NCBI GenBank assembly: GCA_947683425.1
Contig: CANTUQ010000109.1
Span: 402,501-466,500, forward strand
Origin: Excoecaria cochinchinensis
Taxonomy: Eukaryota; Streptophyta; Magnoliopsida; Malpighiales; Euphorbiaceae
Length of the DNA: 64,000 nucleotides
Direction of reading: 5' to 3'
The translations under genes and the position numbers were made by a program. Shown here piece by piece: positions 35,375-47,567 of this stretch. Position 1 is the stretch's first letter, and every line of letters begins with the position of its first letter. The notes under the pieces are model-generated. The model did no database searches and was not told where the DNA came from. It saw nothing but the letters and a program-made list of their open reading frames with translations.

Positions 35375-36345
35375 ATTATACAGCAAGTACATATCTAGTA
35401 TACGTATAATATACATCTAGTATACGCATAATATACATCTAGTATACGCATAATATACATCTAGTACGCATCTAGTATACGCATAATATACATATAGTTT
35501 TTTCACATTATACAACAAGTACACATCTGCTATACGCATAATATACATTTAGTATACGCATAGTATACAACAAGTACATATCTAGTATACGCACAATATA
35601 TATCTAATATACGCATAATATGCAACAAGTACACATTTAGTATACGCACAATATATATCTAGTATACGAACAATATACATCAAGTACAAATCTAGTATAT
35701 GCACAATATACATCAAGTATACATCTAATATACGCACAATATACATCTAATATACTCACAATATACATCTAGTATACGCATAATATAAATCAAGTATACG
35801 AACAATATACATCTAGTACACATCTAGTATACTCATAATATATATCAAGTTTACTCATAGTATACATCAAGTACACATCTAGTGTACGCACAATATATAT
35901 CAAGTATACATCTAATATACGCACAATATACATATAATACACATCTAATATGCACACAATATACATCTAGTATACAAATAATATACATATAATATACAAC
36001 TAATATACGCACAATATACATTTAGTATACGCACAATATACATATAATACACATCTAATATACGCACAATATACATATAGTATACGCACAATATACATAT
36101 AATACACAACTAATATACTCATAACATACATCTAATATACAGACAATATACATATAATACACAACTAATATACGCACAATATACATCTAATATACAGACA
36201 ATATACATCTAATACACAACTAATATACACACAATATACATCTAATATACGCACAATATACATATAATACACAACTAATATATATCTAATATACATCTAA
36301 TACACATCTAATATACACATAATATACATATAGTATACATACAAT
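35375..36345. repeat. Minisatellite of about 22-bp units, about 40 copies
   Basis: Near-continuous tandem array of AATATACATCTAGTATACGC-type units (about 22 bp) with drift: units shift between AGTATAC and AATATAC, and between GCATAAT and GCACAAT. The array is almost entirely free of G except in TACGC and TAG. Unit variants cluster: TAGTATACGCATAATAT forms dominate on the left, TAATATACGCACAATAT on the right, which suggests local amplification. Confidence 0.9.
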
Positions 36346-36784
36346 ATATATATATATTCTTTTAATTTTTCTTTATCTTGTTTTTCTTGAATTTTCACAT
36401 CAAAAATTAAATCTTCTTTCTTTATATATTACACATGTCTTGCCTCTTCACAAAGATGTCCCAAATCAAAGACAGCAACATATCAAGATTTGCATTGCAG
36501 AAAAGATCTTCATGAAATCCTCGAATCATTATTTAGTGATAACTTTTATTTTTCTTCATGATCTATAGATATTATTTTGAATTCTTTTAAAAAAATCAAA
36601 CCATCATAATTTGATTTGATTTAAAAAATACACCACATCTCTTTTGCATATTACTAACTCTAGAATTACAGAAAACACATGAAAACCTAACGATATTACA
36701 AAATTGAAGTGGCCTATACACTTGCAGCTGGACCTGCATGCTCTCATAATTTTGGTGAAAAGAGAACTAATTTTTAACAATAAA

Positions 36785-37246
36785 CTATAATTTGTTGTTG
36801 ATTAATCTATAGACCGTCAAAATTGCGATGATAAATGAATGATCAAATATGAGGCTCAACAATCAAAGTCAAAACATCACCTCCTAATGATATTCCTGAT
36901 GATAATTGCTTCTGCTTCACCTGCACGTACGTAGTCAACATAACCAAATATTAATAATCTCATAATCCATTATTAGCTTAATTATCCCTTAAATTAATTA
37001 ATAATTTGATAACTAGTTAACTGATTAATTAAAACTAATTACCTCTGCAACATCTCCATCAAAATCTACTATTATAAAAGCTGATTTTTGTCTCAATTTC
37101 ACAATCCAAAACTTGTCAAATCCTACACTAACTTCAGATACTAAATTTCCCATACAAACTCTGCAACTTCTTTTAACTTTAAACCATGGCTTCTCCTTCA
37201 AATCATTCCATCTATACCCATACCAGCACCCAAATAGTAATAATCT
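36785..37246 (-). pseudogene. LURP-one-related protein, last two exons, frameshifted
   Basis: Exon 37043-37246 (204 nt, phase 0, after a TTTTTTGCAG acceptor and before a GTAATTAG donor) encodes 'FGCWYGYRWNDLKEKPWFKV' and 'KSAFIIVDFDGDVAEV'. The last exon (36785-36920) continues 'KQKQLSSGISLGGDVLTLIV' and 'EPHI', then a TGA. Skipping one T restores 'DHSFIIAILTVYRLI' up to a TAG at 36785. This order matches the C-terminal half of plant LURP-one-related (LOR) proteins, a Tubby-like beta-barrel fold linked to defence in some members. No first exon was found to the right. A single-base assembly error in a live gene is possible, but the missing 5' part argues for a pseudogene. Confidence 0.65.
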
Positions 37247-38064
37247 CTGCAAAAAATAATAACAAAAAAGAATAAAACCCATTTAATTTCTGATCATTTC
37301 CAATTCAACTCCACCAACACTTACCATAAACTGACTGTGTTTACCATGAAGCAGTGCGCAAGCTACAAGATGCGCACCGTCTGACTTAAAAAAATAATAA
37401 ATAAATTATTTTTCGATTGAACGGTGTGCATCATGCATGGGTTACGGGATTACCTATGAATCATATTGCTTGTCTTCTTTTCTTAAAACATTCAATTGAA
37501 GCCAATAACATATAACAATAGAATTACAAAAATAAAATTTAAAGAAATGAGAAACAAAAGACAAATCAGATTACCATAGCCTTTTCAACACAAAATTCAA
37601 TTCTACAACACAAAACAGAGCTTCAAAAAGAATGATTAACGCCTATCCAACAGTTCTCAGCAGCGAGCAAATGGAAAGTAGTCAAGTAGATTTGTAGAGA
37701 AGGAGAATAGTCGGTGGTCTCAAAATCAATAGAGAAGGAAAGTGCAAAGGTCTTGAAATCGAAAGAGATGAAGAGTTGCCCGGTGATCGAAAAATCGATA
37801 GGAAGCGAGAGTAGCCCGTTAGAGAGAAGTGAAATAGGCAGGTGAGAAAGAGGAAAGTGAGAAATAGGAAAGTGGTTTTTTGTTTGATATTTTTATAAAA
37901 GTGTTATTTTTGTAAAAAATGGTTGTGTAAATGAAATTAAGTTTTTAAAACGTTATATATTTGAAATACCGTGAAAAATGTTGTTTTTTTTGTTATTTTT
38001 ATATTTTTTGTGTATAATTATGTAAAAAGCCCTAAATTGTATCCTTTGCATAATAAGCCCGCAA
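37247..38064. other. Non-coding stretch right of the LURP-one fragment
   Basis: Purine-rich at 37620-37870 (GAAAGAGATGAAGAG-like), T-rich at 37870-38020. No exon 1 for the LURP-one-related gene could be found here. Confidence 0.4.
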
Positions 38065-38074
38065 CCAATAATCC

Positions 38075-38584
38075 GGGTCAATTTCACTAATGGTCACTCA
38101 ACTTATCACTTATCGCACAAAAGTAACTGATTTTTTTTTTCTATCTTAAATGTCACTGAACTTCTAACATTTTTTCAAAAAAGTCATGTTGACCGGAATT
38201 CGGTGAGAACTCTTGTCGGATTGATGACATGGCATATGACACGTGGCAACGAATAATAATTATATGACTTTTTTGTAAAAATGTTAGAAGTTCAGTAACA
38301 TTTAAGTTGGAAAAAAAAAAAGAAAATTGGTTATTTTTGTGCGATAAATGATAAGTTTAGTAACCGTGAGTGAAATTGATTTAAATGTAGCATTTGTTGG
38401 AGATATTGTTAAACGACATGTAGTTTCTGATATGGCATGCCATGTCAAGTTCTCACCGGATTCCGGTCAACATGACTTTTTTGCAAAAATATTAAAAGTT
38501 CAGTGACATTTAAGTAAGAAAAAAAAAATCGGTTACTTTTGCGCGATAAGTGATAAGTTGAGTGATCGTTAGTGAAATCAACCC
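38075..38584. mobile_element. 510-bp Mutator-type MITE, copy 2
   Basis: Begins GGGTCAATTTCACTAATGG and ends AGTGAAATCAACCC, with a perfect 10-bp target duplication CCAATAATCC at 38065-38074 and 38585-38594. Its reverse complement aligns along its whole length with the element at 9749-10265, including the internal AAACGACATGTAGTTTC-like spacer. Confidence 0.88.
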
Positions 38585-38594
38585 CCAATAATCC

Positions 38595-39083
38595 ACATCC
38601 TCTTCTAATTATTCTAATTTTCCCTCTTTTTAAATGTGAAATTCTCATGTTAATATTGTCATAAAATGAGCATTTTGGTTTGGTTTGGGTGTATGCATGG
38701 CAGGAATGATGAATGATGACATTGGTTATTGCGTAAGAAAACTCATAGATCTTAGGATTTCTATTCTGCAGCCATGGATTGGAATTGTGGTGGCATTGCA
38801 AGCTTATTTAATTGTCAATTTGTAATGTCATTAATTCAACAGCATATTGAACATCATTGTTGAATAGTGTAATGTATGGTGTCATTACCTGATCAAGTGT
38901 TAATATTAACATGTTATCCTTCAAGTTTGCATAAAATCAAATTACATGATTATGTCCTAATAAGGCCTATATAAAATCTAATTAAATTATTGCAATTTTA
39001 TGCTATCTCTTTTACCTTTAAAGGAAGCGATGCAAGCAAATTCAGAAACTTACAATGGTTTTCATGCCTTAATTACAACTTCC
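38595..39083. other. No gene recognised
   Basis: AT-rich spacer between the MITE and the duplicated NLR 3' end. Confidence 0.4.
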
Positions 39084-39262
39084 TTAGAAACATTAGGTGG
39101 AACCTTTTTGATTTTCTAATTTCGGCTAATGAAATTTTAGGGGCAGGAGATAAAAATCATAAGGTGTAAGAAACATGTCTAACATCAAAGCACAAATGGC
39201 TTGGTTAGTGATCAGTATGTACCCTTCTCATCACGCCCATTCATAAATAACTTATGAAAGGT
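39084..39262. repeat. Duplicate of the 3' end of the NLR gene
   Basis: About 180 bp nearly identical to 40183-40361, which covers the 3' flank and last 16 or so codons of the LRR gene. Shared landmarks are GAAACATTAGGTGGAACCTT and CTTCTCATCACGCCCAT. The similarity ends where the subtilase fragment begins. Confidence 0.85.
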
Positions 39263-39511
39263 GTCTATGTAGCTTCTCTCATGAATGCTAGTAGGAATAC
39301 GGAAGGTAAATTTGCATATGGATCAGGACATATAAATCCTTTAAAAGCTATAGATCCAGGGCTTGTGTATGATACACACAAAGCAAACTACATCAAATTC
39401 CCTTGCAACATTAAAGGAAATGACAAAGATATTGTCAGACGTGTTTCTGGAGATAATAGCACTTGTCCTGAAAGCGATATCACAGAATCCGGAAGGCGAT
39501 TGTGTTTTTAA
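39263..39511 (+). pseudogene. Subtilisin-like protease fragment
   Basis: The plus frame encodes 'GKFAYGSGHINPLKAIDPGL' and 'VYDTHKANYIKFPCNI', then 'RRVSGDNSTCPE'. This is the block just after the catalytic Ser region in cucumisin-like plant subtilases (family pattern 'F-x-YG-x-GH-x-NP-x-x-A-x-x-PGLVYD'). Catalytic Asp, His and Ser are absent and the fibronectin-like C-terminal domain is cut off. It is a fragment joined to NLR-derived sequence, not a gene. Confidence 0.8.
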
Positions 39512-39884
39512 AATATTGTTAAATATGAGCTGCCATATTTGATTATTTGTTTTCATGTTCAAGAGAATGTGATGGATATCACTAATGTTAAACTTGAATT
39601 AGATTAGAAGTTCATATTCGAACAAAATGAAAATTTGAATAGTCTTCTGGGTGCTCAGTAATTTTGCTAACATTTGCAGATGAAAACGTTTTTCATAACA
39701 GAGTGAAGGGAAGGTCCTGTTGCCATCAAACTTTATTTGGAAAATGTAATCTCTGTTACTAATCCCATGGAATTTCTTCGTTTATTTCCTCTTTCTTTTA
39801 CATATGCCTTTTCTTCTTTTTTTTTCAGCTTCTGTTGCTTCCTCTTTTTCTTTAGCTTCTGTTTCATATGGATCTGCTTCATCA

Positions 39885-39972
39885 TCATCATCATCTGTTC
39901 CTTCTGGATCTGCTTCATCATGATGTTCCTTCTGGATCTGCTTCATCATCATCATCATCATCATCATCTTCT
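39885..39972. repeat. (ATC)n microsatellite with a 30-bp higher-order repeat
   Basis: Runs of CATCATCAT alternate with TTCCTTCTGGATCTGCTTC (copies near 39898, 39929 and, partial, 39976). On minus it would encode an Asp-rich stretch, but no gene supports that frame. Confidence 0.9.
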
Positions 39973-41798
39973 GTTTCTTCTGGATCTATGTTACTTTAGC
40001 TAGCATTACGAGACAAAAGTTTCATGGTGAATATTGATAATTAAGTGAGGGAAACAATTAACATTGCTACAACTTATCATCTAATTAACAGCCGACTTAT
40101 AACTTAATTGATTTGTCCTATTTATTGAGACAAGTAGAGGATATTATATGAAGGAAGAAAATTTCTTAAAAAGTATCTAACCAAGAAACATTAGGTGGAA
40201 CCTTTTTTATTTGCTAATTTCGGCTAGTGAAATTTTTAGGGCAGCAGATAAAAATCATAAGGTATAAGAAACATGTCTAATATCAAAGCACAAATGGTTT
40301 GGTGAATGATCAGTATGTACCCTTCTCATCACGCCCATCCATAAATAACTTCTGAATGGTGTTATTAAGGCTGCCTTCCCACTTCCAATCCCAGTCATCT
40401 GATGTTTTCACTTCGCTAAGCTTTGGCGTGAGCACTTGTTGAGAAAATGTCTTCATGTTGGGGCATTCTGTAATTATCACATTACCCAAATTTGGGAAAT
40501 TGAAAGCATAATTACTTGAACAGAAACATGTGAGGCTTGGTAGATCATGAAGCTCTAAACATTCTAATTGATTGAAACCAATCACATCTTCGCTTCCATC
40601 AAATTCAACCCCAACTATTTCTTGCATCATTTTGCATTGCCTAATAATCATTGTTCTTAGTAGCACAAGACTTTTAGCTATTGACACAGTTATAAGATTT
40701 GTCATCTCATCACAATTTGACACGTCCAAGTAAGTCAAATTTTTGAAACACACTGAGGAAGGCATGAGAATTTTCAATCTGCCATATTCACATACTTTAA
40801 ATCTGTTTTGGGGTTCTTCGTCCAAATCACCATAAACTTCATCCTGTATCTTCATCATGTTAATTCCTTCTAATTCCAATATCTCTAAGTTTGGACCAAC
40901 CTAAAAAAGAAATGAGAGTGATATTGTTATTAAAAGAAATCGGAAATCCACTTAGAAATGAGTTAAACATTTTTGTTTTCAAAATTTCATTACTCTTAAT
41001 GGACATAAGAGACCCACAATTATGTGAAATGAAATAATTATTATGCTTGTTTGATTTTTTTTTTTAATTATTTATTTTAATATTTTGTCTTTGAAAGGTG
41101 AATCCCTTTGCTAGATTTTCTTAAATAAATTATTATTTTTCTTCTTTCCCTTTCTATTCTCTTGTTAGTTTAGTCTGTAGTACTACTGCATGCTACTTGC
41201 TCACGTTATTGCTACCAAATAGCTCACGTTATGACTTTTTAAAATTATTATAATATATACATATAGTAAATAAATATTCGAAGTATCTTCTTTTTACAAT
41301 AATTTATTCTCTGTATAATAAGCACTCAAATATTAGTTTTATGTTGACTATATATATTCGATGCTTACAATTATTATGAACATTTTATATTTTTATTTTT
41401 AATTGATATTATATTATATTATGTTATATTTATATTTTTCATTTTTAAAATATTTTGATCCATTAAAAATAGCATTACAATTTTTATAATTTATTAAATT
41501 TATATGTTAAGAACTTTTAATGATTGATCGAAAAGTATTGATTAATCAATCCGAAAATACCGAATAAAAATAAAATCAATACAATGATTAATTGAAATTA
41601 ATAGATTTGTTAATAAAACTATTAATGGACGGATTAACCTGTCTATGCTCATCCATAGTTATAATATTCTTATAAATTCGGTAAAATTATAAAGTCAATT
41701 ATTTTATTATTTTTCTTTTAACAAAGGAAAAGAGAGAGAATGTTCTTACTAGCACATTTTGTTTTTACCAATGAGAAGTAGGATGATCAAGCATTAAC

Positions 41799-42334
41799 CA
41801 GGGGCGTAGCCAGGACCCCGAAGTCAGAGGGGTCACACGCTGAGAGAGAAAAAGAGGGAGAAAAATTTGGCGACCAACGACGATGGATGAAGGGATAGAA
41901 GAGGGCAAAATGAAGGGGATAAAATTTGGACCAAGGAAAAAAATCGGGCTAAGAATGGAACAAATGGAAGAAAAGAAAAGGGAAAAAAAAGAAAGGGCAT
42001 AGGTAATAAAAACGAAAACGACGTCGTTTTGAACAAGAATAAAATGGCGTTATTTTAAAAAAGAGGCAAATTTTATTTTTATATGTCTAAAAATATCAAA
42101 TTTTTTACCCGCAATATTTGAATAATAGTGTTATAAATATATTTTTATAAATAAATTTTTAATTTTATCTGTATCCAAAAATATTGGGAGTAAAATTTGA
42201 AAAAAGACACATAAATTAAATTAGAGGTGTCACTTAAATTAAATTAGGGAGGTCACAAATTTATTTTATATATATATTTAAAGAAAAAGAAAATTTGACA
42301 TGCACACCCTCACCATAACGTGGCTCCGCCCATG
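41799..42334. mobile_element. 536-bp non-autonomous hAT element
   Basis: Perfect 8-bp target duplication GCATTAAC (41791-41798, 42335-42342). Ends are CAGGGGCGTAGCCA and TGGCTCCGCCCATG, matching at 12 of 14 when inverted. CAGGGGCG-type ends are typical of plant hATs. The interior is purine-rich with no transposase. Inserted in the NLR intron. Confidence 0.9.
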
Positions 42335-42915
42335 GCATTAACCATCTAGCAAATTTGAAACTCTATGTCTGTTTCTATCTTCTTTTTCTGATAGATAAAA
42401 CTCTGTGTCACTTGTGAAATATAACATATTTTATTCGGCTGATGCACTAATTATGTGTATTTTTGGATTTTAAAGTAAAATAAATATAATTTTTTATTTG
42501 AATATGTGTATGCATGTTATTTTTAACATTTTTATAGTATTATTATTAAATATGAATTTTTTAAAATGGAACAATTAATGAGTATTTGTATATTTAATAT
42601 TTGTATTCTTAAAATGGATAAAGCTTTTTCATAGTAGTCTTAGTATAATTATATAGTTATATTAAGATTTAATTTTAATTAAAAAATGGGTCAAGTAGGT
42701 TGACCCGTAGCTCTACCCGTTTGGGCCAACATGCGATCCATTTGAGCAAAACCTGTGAGTCGGCTCAGACTCGAACCAAATCTGCCCAATCTGATTCATT
42801 TGCCATATCTATGCTTAACATGTGTAATTTAATTCTTATTAAATAATTAAAGATGCAATCTATTTTTCTTAACAAGCATGTGAGATTAAAATAAAATATT
42901 AATTTATTTCATATT

Positions 42916-44955
42916 TGTAAGCACCGTGTCCCGGGGTGGTCCGGACTGTGATGAAGTCGATGTCCGAGCCTGTATAAGGGGCCGGATTTTGAGGTTTTAG
43001 TCTCACGTTCCATGAGAAATGAGGCTTTTCACTATTCCTGGGCAGAGGAAGAGGAAAACAGAGGTTTTTTTGAGTCAAAAGGAATTTTGTCCTCCACAGA
43101 CGGCCAGCCTGTCTGTGAAGTAGCCCGTCGCTCCGAGTCACCGACGGCTTGTGGAATTTTCCGACGCCCGTCGGAAAGTCACCGCCCCTGTCAGAAAGCC
43201 GCCTGGTTTCCCGGAGCACGCAACCGCTCCGACGCCCGTCGGTGGATGTGGCAGGGCCATCGGAGGAATCCTTGTGTCAGAAGGATTCTTCCAACGCCCG
43301 TCCCTGTGCACCGAAGCCCGTCGGTCGTGTCTGGCTATATAAACTCCGGATTTTAACTTGAAAAAGGGGAAAAAAAAATTTTCAAAGGAAGAAACTCTGC
43401 CCAATTTCAAGCAAGTATTCTCTCTCTTCCAACAAAACACACTTTCTAAGGAAACTTATTGAATCAAGGATCAAATCAATCAAAAGGAACTAAAAGCTAA
43501 TTAGTTTTCTTTAGATTTTGACTCCAAAATCGATTTTCTTTGGGGATTGAAGAAGAAATATCTCATTTTCTCTCTTTAATCTTTCGTCTTTGCTTCTCGT
43601 GGAACGCGCGGGGCTCTAACCAACACAAGAATCTCACTCGAAGTTATTATCTGAGGGTAAATATTCCGGATTCTTTCTCTATTTCATCTCATATTTATTT
43701 CTTATTTTGTAGAATTTTGAATATTGGTCCTTATTTTCTTTTATTTTGACTCTCTCATCTTCTTTTGGGATAAAACCCATTTTTTGACTTTGAAAAGGTT
43801 TTCTCTCTGTTCTGTTTTTCGGAGACAGTGGTGACCGACGGGTCATCTTTATCACCGACGCCCATCTGTCATCCACCTATAGACGCCCCTCTTTGAGTGA
43901 CAAACGGACATCTCGGTTACCTTAACCGACGCCCGTCGGTCAGCTAAGGAAGGCCGTCGGTGGGTCCTGTCTCCATCTTTTAAATCATTTTTCATCTCTT
44001 TCAAGTCTTTTGACTCCTTATATGTTAATTTTATATATATTAACATCTCTTAAATTTCTATGAGTGTATATTGATTCTCTTGGATAATCCCGAGCTTGAG
44101 CGGCTGTCTACCCTATTCGGAGGATCCCATCCGGTTTAGTTCCCTAACCCTCTTGATTATTTTTTATTGTTCATTGATTATTTCATGTATATGGATAAAA
44201 CTCTCTTCATATCTCGTTGATGCATAAAAATGACTCAACGGCTTTATACTCAAATAAAATGAGATTTGTATAAAATGCCAAAAGGGTCCAATGCCCTATA
44301 TTTATCCAATAAAGATCATCACAAATAAAATATCCCATTTTTAATAACGATGCATGCGAGGACCAAAGTCCTCAAAATAAGCAATGCCCCGATTTATGCA
44401 TGATTCGCACATTTAGGAAAGGGAGTTGTATTCCGCTCCTTGTATTATTGTAATTTATTGCTTTCAATATTTACTTACTTATTTATGGCTTTCCAAATAT
44501 GAATAAATGCGCCTTCGATTAATTGCATCGTGTGGAGAGAGAGCGAATCAATGACATTAAAACTTGATCATAAAATAACCGAGGTAGAAATAGATGAGAA
44601 ATCCCGGACCCAACTCTGGTCTTTGGGCTCAAAGAGGCTAGAGGTTCACCCTCCAAGACACCTTTTTGTGCCACGAGACTTTAGCGCTAATCCTAGGCTC
44701 TTGAGGGTGAGAAGTTCACCTTCCATGACCCCTCTTGCTGGCCCAAAATGGATGCCAAGCGCAGTCTTAGGCTCTCCGAGGCGAGAGTAACTTTTCCAAT
44801 GTTCTATTGGGTGGCGACTCCATGATACCTCCTTGTTGCCCAACATAGACGCACTTGCGATTTTATTGCAAGATGCCAGTGGACCCGGAAATGCCCCGAT
44901 CGCCCACGTGCGGGCAGTCCGAAAGGGCGGCACGCGGGGTCCGGCCCGCGTCACA
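42916..44955 (+). mobile_element. Solo LTR of a Tat/Ogre-type element (2040 bp)
   Basis: Begins TGTAAGCACCGTGTCCCGGG and ends CCCGCGTCACA, with a perfect 5-bp target duplication ATATT (42911-42915, 44956-44960). No internal region lies in or beside it, so it is a solo LTR left by recombination between two LTRs. The 3' part carries GGGTGGCGACTCC and ends CGTCACA, as in the LTR ending at 3728. Open frames within (for example 43012-43440) are LTR sequence, not genes. Confidence 0.93.
43080..43960. repeat. CpG-rich cluster of CCGACGCCCGTCGG-like motifs
   Basis: About nine copies or partial copies of an imperfect palindrome CCGACGCCCGTCGG (clear at 43160, 43229 and 43929; partial near 43300, 43312, 43833, 43855, 43951) in an otherwise AT-rich window. 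Confidence 0.7.
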
Positions 44956-46599
44956 ATATTTATATTTATTATACCAGCGGAACACATTTCTTATTCATTT
45001 GTCCAAAAATGAGACCCGCTAATTTGTTGCCCCAACTTTTATCATTATTTGCTTAGATTAAGTTTTCTTGTGTTTTATTTTTTTTTCAATTTTATTTTCA
45101 ATCCAATTCAATTATTTCTTTTTCTTTTGAGTTAAGCTAGTTCTGAACCTTTTAATTTACTTTTTAAATATTTTTGCTAAGGCTATTATATCCTTAATTG
45201 TGAGATAATTAGCTAATTTTAAAAGTATTTGAGAATTAAAATAAATATTTATGACTGATATAAATAAAATGAGGGTCATACCTTTGCAAGCCAAGGTAGC
45301 ACTTGATTTGCTTTTTGACTGTTATCTTTTAGTTGGAAAAGTTTCAACTTTGGCCACTTGAAGTTGTAAGGCTCTCCACTTTTTGTATTACCAACAACAT
45401 GTTCCATCTGGCAATACCATACTTGAAGCTCTTCCAGCTGCGAAAGACCACTAGCTATGGATTCTGGAAATACATACTCCAGAACATCACACATATAAAC
45501 TTGAACTGATTTTAGATTTGGGAAATTGAAAACCCCATTTGCATCCTCACTCCATATCCGCTTTAAGGATGGCATTCCCCATATCCTTAATTGTCTTAGC
45601 TCAAATGCTACTTCTTCAATAGAACCCAACTCCTCCATTTGATATATCACTTCCATTTTATAACAATCCAGAACCTCCAACTCCTCTAATCTCTGGAATC
45701 TTCTCATCGCATTCTTCAATATTGCAAAAACAGCTTTTAATTTTGAGCACTGGCTGATTCTCAATAATTTAAGTTTGCATAAGGAATCATCATCTGCGAA
45801 TTGACCGTGCCATATGTATTCCAAATTATCCATGTCAGTCACCTTCATTGTCTGTATATTAGGAAATATAGCCTGCCATTGCCATTAATTATTATTATTC
45901 TTAGTATATGTCTCATTCCAAGAGTTTAGCATAAACATAAGTAACTTCTCAACACACACACCCACACAAAAAGTAAACCACTGGCTAAACATATGCTCCA
46001 ACTAATGATCTAAAAGAAGTATCAGAAGTTGAGTTTAAGTTCCACTTCAACATTAAAGAAAAACACTAATTAGATATATCTATGGAATAGTCAAATTACT
46101 TAATGCATCTTATGTAAATTATTGGTTAATGTACCTAAAAATTTTGAATAAGACAAAGGTAATGTTAAGTTAGAGCAAATAAAATGTGAAATGTATGAAA
46201 GAGAAAGAGACGTAAGCATATCACCATTTTATTGAAGAGTGACCGAACATCATTAGAGCTGTTGTTATTTGAAATGTCCGTGACAAAATTCTTCATTGTT
46301 GGACAGTCGCTTATTATCATTTTTCTCAATGACTGAGATTCAATGAAATAGCCATTGCTGAATCTAATGAGATTTGGAAGCTTTATGAGTTCAAGAAAGT
46401 CCAACTTTGAAAGCACTATCTTATCCGTCATCTCTCCTGCTTCAAATTCCTCTGTTAGTATTATCTCTTCCATCAATTCACAATACTTTATCTTAAGACT
46501 TTTTAGTTGCAAAAGACTTTTAACGGTTGAAGTTTTGAATATATACTTCAAACTCTTGCAATTCTCCACCATCAACCATGTTAAATTGGGAAAGGAAAC

Positions 46600-47503
46600 C
46601 TGTTCATATACAATGCTTCATTTCATTATCAAGTCTTCCAATAAAAACTGACATAAAAACAGTCCATTGTGTTTGTTGGATATACAAACATAAACACTCA
46701 AGTGGAAGATATATTCTTAGTAGATTATTGATATATTATATATTAAAGAAATATTTCTTATAGAGGAATTATTTAAATAAACTAATATAGAGGAAACATT
46801 TTTAGTGCATGACCATTATAATGCATTAGTATGCGCAGATACATCTATTATGTAGATCATACTAGTATATGATCAAACAAATGAGTGGCTATTTGGTACC
46901 ACCGAAACTATCAGATTCACATAATCATTTTAATCCTACAAAATGGGATTAAAACGATCTATTTGCACCAAATTAATTAGGAATAATAGCTAAAGCAAAG
47001 TCTACATATGTATTTATCATGCATGCATCATCTAAATCCTTCTTTTCATATTTTTGAAAACAGAGTAAAGGTGTTTGATTTCCAAAAGCTGTGATGTAAC
47101 TGATTATAAAATTATATTAGTTATTTTATAACTAAAAGCTAATTGAATTGCAAATTTTCGTTATAGAAATAGGTGAAATTAAGCAAAATAGTAGATATCA
47201 CTACTTTGATGGTACAATTTATTATGAAGGTTTTAGGTGTCAGTGGAATAAAAATATTGTCTTATATATGAGCTTATTAGAGACCAGGACTATTGTAATT
47301 ATTATAGATACAAATATTAGCAAATATAGATGTTTATAACAAATTAATAAAATTCATGTGTTAAAATATAATCTACAAAATTAATTGCATTTGGACAAGT
47401 AAATGGAAAAGTTATAAATAGGACCATATTGTTGACACCCTTCACCAACCACGCTTGAAATGTCAAAATTTGCATGTAGATTTTTTAGATTGTTTTCATA
47501 CTC
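46600..47503. other. No gene recognised
   Basis: AT-rich sequence upstream of the LRR exons. I looked for further LRR or NB-ARC exons on minus and found none. Confidence 0.4.
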
Positions 47504-47566
<63 letters not shown>

Positions 47567-47567
47567 T
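47504..47567. repeat. (TTA)n microsatellite
   Basis: About 21 uninterrupted TTA units, which give a false Tyr-rich frame. Confidence 0.97.

Larger units (their letters stand above)
40310..46599 (-). pseudogene. CC-NBS-LRR resistance gene, C-terminal LRR exons
   Basis: Three exons with proper splice sites: 46225-46599, 45282-45872 and 40310-40898 (stop at 40310). The product is a chain of irregular leucine-rich repeats of the RPS2-like/At4g27190-like type: 'FPNLTWLMVENCKSLKYIF', 'LKSLKIKYCELMEEII', 'LEYIWHGQF', 'LEELEVLDCYKMEVIY', 'FKNLTYLDVSNCDEMTNLI', ending 'GSLNNTIQKLF'. Such repeats shape pathogen recognition in CC-NBS-LRR proteins. All three exons are open. The coiled coil, NB-ARC and first LRRs would lie right of 46600, and I find none of them up to SMG7. 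The large intron (40899-45281) is filled with a hAT element and a solo LTR. So it is a fragment, or the 5' part is on the far side of later rearrangements. Confidence 0.8.

Noticed and set aside
35375..36345. CRISPR-like array
   Set aside because: Continuous 22-bp tandem repeats without unique spacers in a plant nuclear context; it is a minisatellite.
39733..40003. Asp-rich or His-rich frames
   Set aside because: Translations of the (ATC)n microsatellite and flanking T-rich sequence.
43012..43440. Several overlapping frames on both strands
   Set aside because: They lie in the CpG-rich part of a solo LTR and show no domain; open frames there follow from GC content.
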